A DNA stretch of 64,000 nucleotides, taken from positions 1 through 64,000 of the forward strand of contig JBEKKS010000004.1 of assembly GCA_050010595.1 (NCBI GenBank). The letters are read 5' to 3'. Source of the DNA: Palsa-513 sp050010595 (GTDB taxonomy: Bacteria; Actinomycetota; Thermoleophilia; Solirubrobacterales; Solirubrobacteraceae). This document shows, in pieces, positions 1 through 9,915 of the stretch (the stretch's first letter is position 1; each line of letters opens with the position of its first letter). A model generated the notes under the pieces. It was not told the DNA's origin. It saw only the letters and a list, made by a program, of their open reading frames with translations, and did no database searches. The position numbers and the translations under genes are program-made.

Positions 1-173
1 ATCCTTTCCGAGGGGTGGATCTCGGCCGACGTGATCGGCGGAGCTCCGTCCCGCTTGACGATTTCTCAGCTATTCACAGCGCGCCTTTAGGCACGAGCGG
101 AGGTGCATGGGTCGCGTCGCCGAGCGCGTGTGGCAGCCGTGCGCGATGATCTCTAGGCTGCAGCGCGTCATCC

Positions 174-263
174 GGAGGGGTGGCAGAGCGGTTGAATGCG
201 GCGGTCTCGAAAACCGTTGTACGTCTTAACGGCGTACCGAGAGTTCGAATCTCTCCCCCTCCG
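174..263 (+). tRNA. tRNA-Ser (anticodon CGA)
   Basis: A full class II cloverleaf can be folded. The 7-bp acceptor stem GGAGGGG (174-180) pairs with CCCCTCC (256-262), with discriminator G263. The anticodon stem GCGGT/ACCGT encloses loop CTCGAAA, so the anticodon is CGA, reading UCG serine codons. A long variable arm and the T-loop GTTCGAATC follow. CCA is not encoded. A convergent gene ends 2 bases downstream. Confidence 0.95.
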
Positions 264-264
264 C

Positions 265-657
265 TTAGCCCATCGCCACCGCGTTGATCTTCACCGGCTC
301 GAGCGTCACGACGACGCGCGACGAGCCCGGAGCGTCGTAGGCGCGCACGTCGGCGTCGTACTTCTTGCCGATCTTTGCGGCGAACTCGTAGTCGGAGTCC
401 GCATCGATCTGGGCGTCAGCACGAATCTCGAGGTAGCGGTAGTCGCTTTCGGGATCCATGATGAACAGCGTGCAGCGCGGATCGCGGCGAAGGTTCTTGA
501 GCTTCTGGCGAGTGTCATTGAGCGAGATCCGCAGCTTGCCGTCGTCCTGCAGGAACCAGATCGCCGTCACCTGCGGGTGCCCGTCGGGGCCATTGGTCGA
601 CAGCGTCGCAACCTGAGCTGCAAGAAGGTCGGCGTGCGACTCGGGGATCGATTGCAT
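265..657 (-). CDS. PPOX-class (pyridoxamine-phosphate-oxidase-like) F420/flavin-dependent protein
   Basis: A 130-residue single-domain protein with the split-barrel pattern of the pyridoxamine 5'-phosphate oxidase superfamily: an N-terminal strand pair with 'ATLSTNGPDGHPQVTAIWF', then 'LRISLNDTRQKLKNLRRDP' and 'CTLFIMDP', and a C-terminal strand ending 'VVVTLEPVKINA'. Members of this size in actinobacteria (TIGR03618-like) bind F420 or FMN and reduce small substrates; the substrate here cannot be told. Start ATG at 657 is preceded by GAGGAG. It converges on tRNA-Ser with only 1 base between. Confidence 0.85.
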   Translation of the reverse strand: MQSIPESHADLLAAQVATLSTNGPDGHPQVTAIWFLQDDGKLRISLNDTRQKLKNLRRDPRCTLFIMDPESDYRYLEIRADAQIDADSDYEFAAKIGKKYDADVRAYDAPGSSRVVVTLEPVKINAVAMG

Positions 658-735
658 GTGCTCCTCCTGACTGGTGACGATTGGCGGTACTCATGCTCGC
701 ACAGCGATCGACGATGATCCGCAGCACTGCTCGCA

Positions 736-1566
736 ATGTCCCGTGCTCGCCTCGTGATCGATGTCGCCACGCCGCGGCGCAACTACCGCTACGGCTTCGA
801 GCAACGCTCGCAATGCGCCGAGCTGTGGCTGCCGCGGGGCGGCGCGACCCATCCGGTCGTCGTCGCAATTCATGGCGGCTCGTGGACGGCCGGCTATGGG
901 AAGCTCGTGATGCGGGGGCTGGCCGGCGACCTCGTGCGGCGCGGATTCGCGGTGTGGAACGTCGAGTACCGGCGTGTCGGCCGCGGGCAGGGCGGCGGCT
1001 GGCCCGCAACCTTCGCGGATGTCGCAGCCGCGATCGACGCGCTCGCCGGACTGCAGGCGCCACTTGACCTCGAGCATGTGACGCTGCTTGGCCACTCCGC
1101 GGGAGCCACGCTCGCGCTGTGGGCGGGCGGACGCGAGGCGCTGCCCGAGGGAGCACCAGGTGCCCGTCCGCTGGTGCGCCCGGTTGCCGTCATCGCGCAG
1201 GCAGCTCCAGCCGAGCTTGCCACGCTCTACCGAGTCACTGGCGGCGGTGCGGTCGGGGTGTTGATGGGGGGCTCGCCCGACCGCTATCCGGAGCGTTACG
1301 CGCTTGCGGATCCGATCACGCGGCTGCCGCTGCGGGTACCGGTCCTGCTCGTGCACGGAATCGAGGACAGAATCGTCTCCGTGCGCTACTCACGCAGCTA
1401 CGCACGCGCGGCACGCGCCGCCGGCGGCGAAGTCGAGCTGGTCGAGCTCGAGGGTGCACAGGACGGCCGTCACCGGGCGCACGTCGACCCGGAGAGCGCG
1501 GCTTGGACGGCGGTCACGGAGCGGCTCGAGGGACCCTGGCGCGACCGCGTCAGGGGCTTGCGCTAG
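736..1566 (+). CDS. alpha/beta-hydrolase esterase (kynurenine formamidase / BD-FAE-like)
   Basis: A 276-residue soluble hydrolase without a signal peptide. The oxyanion-hole motif HGGSW is at 46-50 and the nucleophile elbow GHSAG at 119-123, so Ser121 is the nucleophile. Asp211 in 'VHGIEDRI' and a histidine at 246 or 249 would complete the triad. HGGxW plus GHSAG is typical of the esterase_D/BD-FAE and kynurenine formamidase group, which cleave esters or N-formyl bonds. The 3' end overlaps the convergent HMCES-type gene by 17 bases. No linked tryptophan-catabolism genes are seen, so the substrate stays open. Confidence 0.85.
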   Translation: MSRARLVIDVATPRRNYRYGFEQRSQCAELWLPRGGATHPVVVAIHGGSWTAGYGKLVMRGLAGDLVRRGFAVWNVEYRRVGRGQGGGWPATFADVAAAIDALAGLQAPLDLEHVTLLGHSAGATLALWAGGREALPEGAPGARPLVRPVAVIAQAAPAELATLYRVTGGGAVGVLMGGSPDRYPERYALADPITRLPLRVPVLLVHGIEDRIVSVRYSRSYARAARAAGGEVELVELEGAQDGRHRAHVDPESAAWTAVTERLEGPWRDRVRGLR

Positions 1567-2263
1567 CCCGAAGCAGCTCCGGACCTTCCGGAATACCGGC
1601 TTTGTTGACCAGCGGGTTGACTGGCGTCGCCGTCAACAGCTCGGGGGCGAGCGGTGCACAGAGAGCCTTTGCGCCGGCGACATCGAGGTCGGGCGATAGC
1701 CAGGCGAGCTCGCTGGCACGGTCGGGAAAGATGACCGGCATGCGATCGTGCAGCCGCGCGACAACCGAGTTCGCCGTGGTCGTAAGGATCGTCACCGTCT
1801 CGACGAGCTCTTCCTCCCCTGCGTGGTCCGGCGATGGGAGGTAGGCGCGCGTCCACAGGCCGGCGAAGGCGAAGAGGCCCCCATCACGCAACGTGAAGCG
1901 AAAAGGGACGCGCTGCTGCTTGCGGTCCTCCGGGCGAAGCCACTCGTAGAAGCCGTCGGCCGGGAGCAGTGCTCGATGGCCGGCGCTGGCGAGCAGGCTG
2001 CGGTACGCCGGTCGCACGTCGGCCGTCTCCGAGCGAGCATTGATCATCTTGCTGGCGATCCGCCGATCCTTGGACCAGGACGGGATCAATCCCCAACGCA
2101 GGACGCGCGCAACAGGTTCCCCGTCACGCCCGAGCACGATCGCCGCGACCGGCTCGGTCGGCGCAATGTTGTAGCGACCCGTTCCCTCGTTGAACGGGAT
2201 CGCCAGCCCGAAGCGCTGCTCGAGCGCGGCCGGGTCTGAGACATTGGTGTAGCGACCGCAGAT
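1550..2263 (-). CDS. SOS response-associated peptidase / HMCES-YedK abasic-site shield, apparent ATC start
   Basis: HMCES/YedK proteins crosslink to abasic sites in single-stranded DNA through the amine and thiol of Cys2. Counting from the codon before that cysteine gives C2, N75 (in NARSET), E107 (in GFYEW) and H172 (in LHDRMPV), closely matching E. coli YedK C2/N75/E105/H160; YNIAPT and RWGLIPSW are also present. Length 237 residues, near the family norm. The codon in the start position is ATC (2261-2263), not ATG. There is no in-frame ATG, GTG, TTG or CTG between it and the upstream stop. The next ordinary start, ATG at 2137, would delete Cys2 and YNIAPT. Domain identity is secure; the start is the oddity. 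Confidence 0.9.
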   Translation of the reverse strand: MCGRYTNVSDPAALEQRFGLAIPFNEGTGRYNIAPTEPVAAIVLGRDGEPVARVLRWGLIPSWSKDRRIASKMINARSETADVRPAYRSLLASAGHRALLPADGFYEWLRPEDRKQQRVPFRFTLRDGGLFAFAGLWTRAYLPSPDHAGEEELVETVTILTTTANSVVARLHDRMPVIFPDRASELAWLSPDLDVAGAKALCAPLAPELLTATPVNPLVNKAGIPEGPELLRASASP

Positions 2264-2466
2264 CCCCCTGAGGCTATCGATCGTCGACGCCCACGCCGAT
2301 GTGAAGGAACTGTTAGCTACGCGTCGGAGCGCGCCAAAACACCCCGCTTAGGGGTACAAATAGCGTCGTCGAGGCGGAAGGGGCAGGCCGTGCACCAGAC
2401 TCGCCGATGGCTCAGCCAGAGCGCACGTGCAAGGCACGAGGCTGACGCTTGGGCCGGTAGCGCGCG

Positions 2467-3552
2467 ATGAGCGAGCTCGGCGGCGACCTTCCGGTGACCC
2501 GCGGGCGCGCCCGCCGCAGCGCGCGTCGCAGTCGGGCACGCCGCCGTGCGGTGGCCGTCCTCGCGCTGCTCAGCGCCGTCGCAGCGGTCGCGGCCGTGAC
2601 GCTTGCGACCCTGCATGTGATCAAGCTCCATTCGACGCCCGCGCCGCCGCCCGTGATCGTCCATCACGCGCGTCCGGCGAGCACCGACATCGAGCGTGCC
2701 AGCGTCGCGCAGCTGGGGACGCTCAGCAGCGCAGTGGCCGGCGCGGCGGCCGTGCCGCTTGCGAGCGGAGGCGCGATGCTGTTCGGCGGCCTTGACTCCG
2801 CCAGCACGCCGGTCGCGACCGTGCAGAGCTTCGACGGTGCTCATACCACCGTGACCGGGACGCTGCCGGCACCGCTTGGGGGCTCCGCTGCGGCGCTACT
2901 CGGTGGTGCGCCCTACCTGTTCGGCGGATCGGCGACGAGCGGAGCGTCCGCGGACATCGTCTCCGTAAGCAACGCCGGCGCGAATGCGACCATCGTCAGC
3001 CAGCTCCCCCAGCCGGCAAGCGGCGTCGCGGTCGCGACAGTGGGCCAAACCGCATACGTGATCGGGGGCTACAACGGCACGGCGGATCTCGACACGATCG
3101 TCGCCTTCACGGTCAGCGGCGGGACGCGCAGCGTCGCCACTTTGCCACAACCGCTCGCCGGCGCCGTTGCCGTGGCGCTGGCTGGCAGCGTCTACGTGAT
3201 CGGCGGCACCGACGGCAACGCGACGGTCTATGCGATCTACCGCTTCGATCCGGTCAGCGACACGGTGACGAAGGTCGCAAGCCTCCCGATCGCGCTGACC
3301 GATGCAGCGGCAGCGGCATTCGGCGACCAGGTAGTGGTCCTGGGTGGGGCACGTGCAGCGAGCGCAAACCAGACGAGCAGGATCTATGCGTTCACGCCCG
3401 CGAGCGGGCGCGTGACATTGCTCGGCAACCTGCCCGCCCAGCTATCGGGGGCCGTAGCCGTCAGCCAGCCGAACGGCATCCTGCTGCTCGGCGGCGTCGA
3501 GCCCGACGGTCAGACGAGCTCGGCGATCTACTCCGTCCGCCTCAGCGGATGA
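2467..3552 (+). CDS. membrane-anchored Kelch-type beta-propeller protein
   Basis: 361 residues: an Arg-rich cytoplasmic N-terminus (about 11-28), one transmembrane helix (about 28-50), then an extracellular region of about five Kelch repeats. The repeats show the usual 'GG..YV.GG' pattern, for example 'AYVIGGYNG' and 'VYVIGGTDG', each followed by a hydrophobic strand and a charged turn. The closest general description is NanM-like/galactose-oxidase-like propeller. Such repeats bind ligands or proteins; no catalytic residues can be assigned. ATG at 2467 is the first start and leaves the signal anchor intact. Confidence 0.8.
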   Translation: MSELGGDLPVTRGRARRSARRSRARRRAVAVLALLSAVAAVAAVTLATLHVIKLHSTPAPPPVIVHHARPASTDIERASVAQLGTLSSAVAGAAAVPLASGGAMLFGGLDSASTPVATVQSFDGAHTTVTGTLPAPLGGSAAALLGGAPYLFGGSATSGASADIVSVSNAGANATIVSQLPQPASGVAVATVGQTAYVIGGYNGTADLDTIVAFTVSGGTRSVATLPQPLAGAVAVALAGSVYVIGGTDGNATVYAIYRFDPVSDTVTKVASLPIALTDAAAAAFGDQVVVLGGARAASANQTSRIYAFTPASGRVTLLGNLPAQLSGAVAVSQPNGILLLGGVEPDGQTSSAIYSVRLSG

Positions 3553-3654
3553 CCGGCTAAGAGCCGAGCCGGCGCCGGCGCTCGGCGCGGTACTCCTCAT
3601 TCTGCTGGTGCTCACCGCGCACCTGGATGAAGATGTACGCGATCAGGACGTTGA

Positions 3655-5608
<1,954 letters not shown>

Positions 5609-5628
<20 letters not shown>

Positions 5629-6223
5629 AGCTCCTCCGGTTTCGCCGCGGTGTTTCAGCTTGACGGCCATGACGGGTGAACAGTGCCCCGGCCTGCTCGT
5701 CGCTAGCCTCGCGCAGGCGTAGCTCGTTGAGGCGCCAGTTCATAGCGACCTCTGAGACTTGGAAGCGCCTAGCCAGATCACGAACGTCTTGATGTCCCTC
5801 GCCCCAGAGCCGTTTCACCCAGGACCGCGGCATCAGTAGACAGGCGGCGAAGTAGTCGGCGGTCGGTTCGACTAGTTCCGGGCGCGCGTAGCGCTCGAAC
5901 GGAGCCTCGACGATGTGAGCAAACTCATGCGCCAGACTGAAGCGCTGACGGACCAACGCTTCCTTGCTGTTGAGGGCGATGCACCAGCGGCCGCTATCCC
6001 AGTGCGTCAGCCCCGAGATGGTGCCGCTCAGCGGATAGCGCCTGACGACAAATCGCGGTAGGTGGGCAATCAGCTCCTCAGGCACAGGCAGGTCTGCGGT
6101 GTCATACAGACCGCCGAGCCGCAGCAATCGGGCGGCTTGTTGTTCGGCAACCCGACGCGACTCGCTAGCCGTGAGTTGACGTGGCGGGCGGAGCTTGCGC
6201 AGCTCTGTTAGCACGCCGCTCAT
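5609..6223 (-). CDS. ImmA/IrrE-type metallopeptidase (anti-repressor)
   Basis: 204 residues with the zinc-peptidase motif HEFAH at 99-103 and a third ligand candidate Glu119 in 'VEPTADYFAACLLMPR', the standard ImmA/IrrE layout. In ICEBs1 and related elements ImmA cleaves its XRE repressor partner and so induces excision and transfer. Here it follows the XRE gene with an ATGA overlap and runs directly into the recombinase gene, so repressor, protease and integrase form one transcription unit. Cytoplasmic; no signal peptide. Confidence 0.9.
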
Positions 6224-6564
6224 GGCTTGCCCTCGGTAACGCTCTTGAAGTAACGCTCCAGCTGCTTGAGGTCTTTGGCGGAGAGCTGGTCGCCGTACTT
6301 GGAGCGCAGATACGGCCCAAAGCTCGGCAGGTTCTGCGGCCGACCGTAACCGGCCAGGGCGTACAAGTCTTCCCAGTCAATACCGAGCGCTTCGGCAATC
6401 CGCCGCAGCGTCTCAGTGCGGGCCAAACGCCGGCCGTTCTCGATCTCGCTCAGAGAGCCCATACCGACCTTGGCTGCCTCGGCGAGCGCGCGCAGCGATA
6501 GCCCTTTGGCCTCGCGGACCTTCGTGATGTAGCTGCCAAGTTCGTTCTGTTGGGCTTTGGTCAT
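6220..6564 (-). CDS. XRE-family repressor (ImmR-like)
   Basis: 114 residues with one Cro/C1-type helix-turn-helix in the first 60: 'LGSYITKVREAKGLSLRALA' followed by 'VGMGSLSEIENGRRLARTET', then 'ALGIDWEDLYALAGY'. The C-terminal part carries 'LSAKDLKQLERYFKSV'. Start ATG 6564 has AGGAG upstream. Stop and start overlap by 4 bases on both sides. The gene pair resembles ImmR-ImmA control modules. Its likely operators are the 18-bp inverted repeats at 6609-6626, 9849-9866 and 9882-9899. Confidence 0.9.
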   Translation of the reverse strand: MTKAQQNELGSYITKVREAKGLSLRALAEAAKVGMGSLSEIENGRRLARTETLRRIAEALGIDWEDLYALAGYGRPQNLPSFGPYLRSKYGDQLSAKDLKQLERYFKSVTEGKP

Positions 6565-7457
6565 TGGACGGGCTCCTGCTTATCTAATGCCTCTGATTTT
6601 AACACGTCCGTTCCGTAAACAGAACGCTGTTTCGTTGTGGTTTTTGCACCGTCGCCGGCAATCACCTCGACGGCCTCGTCGAACCGGACCACTTGGAATA
6701 GCTCCCAGCTCACTGCCGGCAGCGCTGCCGCCGCTTCGACGATGACCTGAACTCGGCGAGCGTCCGGTGCCAGCCAGAGTACCCTTGGAAAGACGCCGCG
6801 CTCGGTCTGCTCTTGCCCGGTGCTGTGGTAGGCGGCATACAGCCGCAGCTGCCGCTCCAAGGTGCGACTGCCCTCCGTGCCGCGGTCTATTTCGACCATG
6901 AAGCTGTCCTGCCATGGGCCGTTAGCGACAACGACAAAGCTGTCGGGCTTCAGGACACGCTGAGCACCAAACCCGGCAAAGCGCCGCCAGCAGGCGGGTT
7001 CGGCACTCAGCTCCAGCAGCTCGAAGCGCTTGGCGCGGTCGGCTTCTCGGAGACGCACGTGCAGTTCGGCTACCGCCAAGGCGTGACGCACGAACAGCGT
7101 GCCGGGAGCCAGCGACCGCCGCCGGCGCCGCTCGGGCATCCAGCCACGAATCTCAGCCAGTCGTTGTCCCCAAGGTGCCAGGCAGTACACGAAGCCCGCC
7201 GAGCCCCGGCGCACGCCACCGACGCGGCGTTCCAGCCGGTCGAGCAGGTCCAGCTCGATCAGGCGTAGCAATGACCTACGGGCAGCACGGGCCGTAGCTG
7301 TCGGATCAGACCCAGGCGTCTCAAAGCACAGCCGCTGCAACTGACCGCCGCTCATGAAACGCAGCCGAGTGACGGCCTCAAGCACGGAGTGGTCACGCGC
7401 ACTCAGCTGGGCCGCGACGGTCTCTAGTTCGCCTCGCGTCAGATACGACCGGCTCAT
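6561..7457 (-). CDS. replication-relaxation family protein
   Basis: 298 residues resembling the replication-relaxation family (Pfam PF13814). It has an N-terminal winged-helix part ('RDHSVLEAVTRLRFMSGGQL', then 'LLRLIELDLLDRLERRVGG' and 'FVYCLAPWGQRLAE'). A C-terminal nuclease-like core contains 'HALAVAELHVRLRE', 'KPDSFVVV', 'FMVEIDRGTE' and 'RQLRLYAAY'. D-x(n)-E-x-D with a downstream Q/Y resembles a restriction-endonuclease fold; the family is found on actinobacterial and firmicute plasmids and ICEs, and its biochemistry is poorly known. It overlaps XRE by 4 bases. No classical relaxase is seen in the element, so this protein is the best candidate for acting on the transfer or replication origin. 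Confidence 0.75.
   Translation of the reverse strand: MSRSYLTRGELETVAAQLSARDHSVLEAVTRLRFMSGGQLQRLCFETPGSDPTATARAARRSLLRLIELDLLDRLERRVGGVRRGSAGFVYCLAPWGQRLAEIRGWMPERRRRRSLAPGTLFVRHALAVAELHVRLREADRAKRFELLELSAEPACWRRFAGFGAQRVLKPDSFVVVANGPWQDSFMVEIDRGTEGSRTLERQLRLYAAYHSTGQEQTERGVFPRVLWLAPDARRVQVIVEAAAALPAVSWELFQVVRFDEAVEVIAGDGAKTTTKQRSVYGTDVLKSEALDKQEPVQ
6609..6626 (-). promoter_or_regulatory. operator O1 and internal promoter for repressor-protease-integrase
   Basis: An 18-bp inverted repeat with 7-bp arms and a 4-bp spacer. On the minus strand it reads CGTTCTG-TTTA-CGGAACG. It lies inside the 3' end of the replication-relaxation gene, 45 bases before the XRE start. A -10-like TAAAAT sits 7 bases downstream of it, so the repeat covers the -35 region. 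The same repeat occurs twice in front of the transfer operon. Confidence 0.7.
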
Positions 7458-7572
7458 ATTGCGCTCTCTTCCGCACTAATAGTCAGCGGCAAAGTCCACC
7501 GAGTAGCGGTACAGCGGCGGGGCGAACCCGATATCGGGCTCAACGCGACTGGACGAACGAGCGGACAGCGCA
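7456..7572 (-). other. possible very short gene between the ATPase and replication-relaxation genes
   Basis: Two overlapping short frames fit here. One begins ATG 7571, coupled by TGATG to the upstream stop behind GGAGGAG, and ends in an ATGA overlap with the next gene (39 residues, unusual composition). The other, ending at 7476, gives a more protein-like tail 'GFAPPLYRYSVDFAADY' with higher GC3 but has no good start. The spacing suggests translation is kept continuous across this gap. Confidence 0.3.
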
Positions 7573-9660
7573 TCACGAACTCCTCCGCACGCGGCCAACC
7601 GGGCCCGACGGCACTGGTGGGCGTGCCTGGCGTGCCCGCAGGGCGGCCTCCACCTCGCCAGCGGGTCGACCATAGGCTCGTCGCGAGGCAACAAGAACAC
7701 GGGCGGCCGAGCCCGTCGCTGGTGGCGGTGGTGAGGTGAGCACCGTCACCGGGCGCGCCGTGCTGCCGTGCTCCGTGGCCACTATGGCAGCGACCTCGTA
7801 GGCGCCAAGGTCTTGAAGATCGCTGGCGGCCAGCAGTGGCTCGAAGCTGCGCGCCATCACGCGGGCGTCGCCGGACTCCAGCCGAAACGTCAGCTTGCTA
7901 TGGGCGTTAGCCAAGATGGCGTCACGCACGTCCGTAGTTAGCTGCCCGAGGTTCTGATGCGCCACGTTGAGCGCGAGGCCGTACTTGCGGCCTTGGGACA
8001 GCATTTCATCAAATGGCACCGGTACGGCCAGCAGGTCTTGCAGTTCGTCGAGATAGGCCATGAAGACCGGCCGCTCGGCCGCTGCGAGCGAGGCTCGCTC
8101 GGTGGCGGCCTGCCACAGCCCGGTCACGACGAGCGCACCAAACAGCCGGGCGACCTCGCCGCCCAGAATGCCCTTGGCGAGGTTGACAATCAGGATGCGC
8201 TGATCGGCGAGAACGTCGGTAAGCGTGATGCGCGGCTGAGCTTGCCCCAGCACGCCGCGCACACTGCGCCGAGCGGTCAGCGCCCAAACCTTGTTGAAGA
8301 CTGGGCCAAGCATGTTTAGGCGCTCGCGCTCTGACACCGTCTCGAACCACGCCCAGCCAGCACCGAGCCCCACCGGGTCATCCAGCCGACCGACTGCCTG
8401 ACGGCGAAACACCGGGTCCGTGAACAGGCGGGTCAAATCGACCAAGGTGGCGTCGGGCTGATGAGCCAACGTTGCCAGTCCGAGATGAAAAAGCTGGGCG
8501 CTGCGCGGCCCCCAGAACGACTGCCAAACGCGGTGAAACAGCTCCACAAGTTGGTCGGCGACAAGGTCGGGGTTAGCTCCAGCTCCGACCAGCAACGGGT
8601 TGAGACCGACTGGCACGGTATCCGCCGGGTCGAGGTAGACGACGTCGCTAATGCGGTGACTCGGAACCAGATCGAGCAGTGACTGGGCCAGGTCGCCGTT
8701 CGTATCGACGACGCATAGACCGCGGCCAGCCGCCATGTCCTGAGCGATTAGATTCGTAATAAGGCTCGTTTTGCCCGTGCCAGTCGGGCCAAGCAGGTAG
8801 GTGTGGCGCGTGGCTGACGACACGGGCAGCGCCACAGGGCGGCCCATGCCGGGATAATTGGATTGGCCAATGAGTCGTCCCTCCTGCGGAACGTCACGTC
8901 CAGCCAGGAGCCGACGGGCAGCTCCGAGTTGCAGGCCAGGCAGATGCTCGGGCGAGCCAATCGGCCAACCGATTACGGCTGTCAGTTCGGCCGCGCTGAA
9001 GTAGCCACCGCGCCAGCCAAAGACGCGGAACAGAGCACCCCACGTCGGTGTATCGGCAACGAGCTGGCCGAACGGAGTAGACAGCCCGCGCAGCACGCTG
9101 GCGGTGCGAGTCGCGAGCAAACCGGTGCGCTGACGCGAGCGAGCGCACACAAGCAGCTCTCCGTAGCCGCTGAGACCAGGCATGGCCAGCTTGGCGTGGA
9201 GCGCCCGAGCGCGACCCTCGCGCTGCGCGTCCGATGTGGCGTCGAAGTTAGGACGCCGGGCCGAGCGCAACCGCCAGCGCAGTCGCACCAGCTCGCCACC
9301 GCGCAACGGGTAGAGGCCACTCAGCAGGCTTGCCGTACTGGCGCTAAGGCTGTCAACCCGGATCGCGCCGACCGCCGGGAACAACTGCCAGCGCAACCGA
9401 AGTCCGCGCGGCTCGGCCGGCTCGGGCAGCTCGTCCAGTCGCAAACCACCGGCCGCTCGCAACTCAGCGGTTACGACATCGGCTGCGTTCGGGCTTACTG
9501 CGAGTCGGTGCTCGATCCCGGCTTCGCTGGCCACAACATCCAATACCAAGCGGCTGCCGGGCGACATGCCGGACAGCGACGACAGTGCGGCTATCACCGC
9601 GTCTTCTTGCAGATCGCGGGGGAAGCTCAGCCGATACCACCGCAGCGGCCTTCGGTTCAT
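7573..9660 (-). CDS. VirD4/TraD-like coupling ATPase (conjugative transfer)
   Basis: 695 residues from ATG 9660, which overlaps the stop of the upstream 57-aa gene (CCATGA). An N-terminal region of about 280 residues of unknown fold precedes a HerA/VirD4-type ATPase: Walker A GPTGTGKTS at 291-299, 'VVDTNGDLAQ', Walker B with YLDE at 536-539, and 'SQGRKYGLALNVAHQNLGQL' as in type IV coupling proteins. A longer frame reaches 9867 but runs through the small gene in another phase. No membrane helix is visible, unlike classical VirD4; the separate small membrane protein at 9916-10077 may anchor it. Probably pumps element DNA to a recipient. Confidence 0.8.
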   Translation of the reverse strand: MNRRPLRWYRLSFPRDLQEDAVIAALSSLSGMSPGSRLVLDVVASEAGIEHRLAVSPNAADVVTAELRAAGGLRLDELPEPAEPRGLRLRWQLFPAVGAIRVDSLSASTASLLSGLYPLRGGELVRLRWRLRSARRPNFDATSDAQREGRARALHAKLAMPGLSGYGELLVCARSRQRTGLLATRTASVLRGLSTPFGQLVADTPTWGALFRVFGWRGGYFSAAELTAVIGWPIGSPEHLPGLQLGAARRLLAGRDVPQEGRLIGQSNYPGMGRPVALPVSSATRHTYLLGPTGTGKTSLITNLIAQDMAAGRGLCVVDTNGDLAQSLLDLVPSHRISDVVYLDPADTVPVGLNPLLVGAGANPDLVADQLVELFHRVWQSFWGPRSAQLFHLGLATLAHQPDATLVDLTRLFTDPVFRRQAVGRLDDPVGLGAGWAWFETVSERERLNMLGPVFNKVWALTARRSVRGVLGQAQPRITLTDVLADQRILIVNLAKGILGGEVARLFGALVVTGLWQAATERASLAAAERPVFMAYLDELQDLLAVPVPFDEMLSQGRKYGLALNVAHQNLGQLTTDVRDAILANAHSKLTFRLESGDARVMARSFEPLLAASDLQDLGAYEVAAIVATEHGSTARPVTVLTSPPPPATGSAARVLVASRRAYGRPAGEVEAALRARQARPPVPSGPVGRVRRSS

Positions 9661-9830
9661 GGCCGTCGCTCCCGCGCCGTCCGCTGGCGGTCCGCCTCCT
9701 GGGCGTTGAGCAGCTTGGCGTACTGCAACAGCGCCCAAGCAAAGCGATCCCAGTCCGGTTCGCTCCTCAGCTCTCCTTGTACCGATACCCGCTGTAAACG
9801 CGGTCGGCCGCTTCTCCGTTGTCTTGGCAT
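9657..9830 (-). CDS. 57-residue basic protein translated ahead of the ATPase
   Basis: ATG 9830 is preceded by a near-perfect Shine-Dalgarno AAAGGAGGGG, and the TGA overlaps the ATPase ATG. The sequence starts MPRQRRSGRPRLQRVSV and ends in a charged helix 'ALLQYAKLLNAQEADRQRT'. The N-terminus is strongly basic, so nucleic-acid contact is possible; no family is recognised. It is the first gene after the operator-promoter at 9876-9905. Confidence 0.65.
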   Translation of the reverse strand: MPRQRRSGRPRLQRVSVQGELRSEPDWDRFAWALLQYAKLLNAQEADRQRTARERRP

Positions 9831-9848
9831 ATCCCCTCCTTTCGATGC

Positions 9849-9866
9849 CGTTCTGCTTACAGAACA
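9849..9866 (-). promoter_or_regulatory. operator O2
   Basis: Inverted repeat CGTTCTG-CTTA-CAGAACA (7-4-7), centred 33 bp from O3, about three helical turns. It lies between the -10 of the transfer-operon promoter and the first start codon, so a bound repressor would cover the transcription start region. Confidence 0.7.
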
Positions 9867-9875
9867 CTAAGTCCC

Positions 9876-9905
9876 AGTATGCGTTCTGTTCGCGGAACGT
9901 GTCAA
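9876..9905 (-). promoter_or_regulatory. transfer-operon promoter with operator O3 filling its spacer
   Basis: On the minus strand the -35 is a consensus TTGACA (9900-9905) and the -10 is CATACT (9876-9881, 4 of 6). The 18 bases between them are exactly the inverted repeat CGTTCCG-CGAA-CAGAACG (9882-9899). A repressor bound here would block RNA polymerase directly. The repeat has the same 7-4-7 design as O1 and O2. Confidence 0.75.
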
Positions 9906-9915
9906 GGCCTTTTTG

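Noticed and set aside
1..173. Partial gene upstream of the first tRNA
   Set aside because: No convincing frame or motif in 173 bases.
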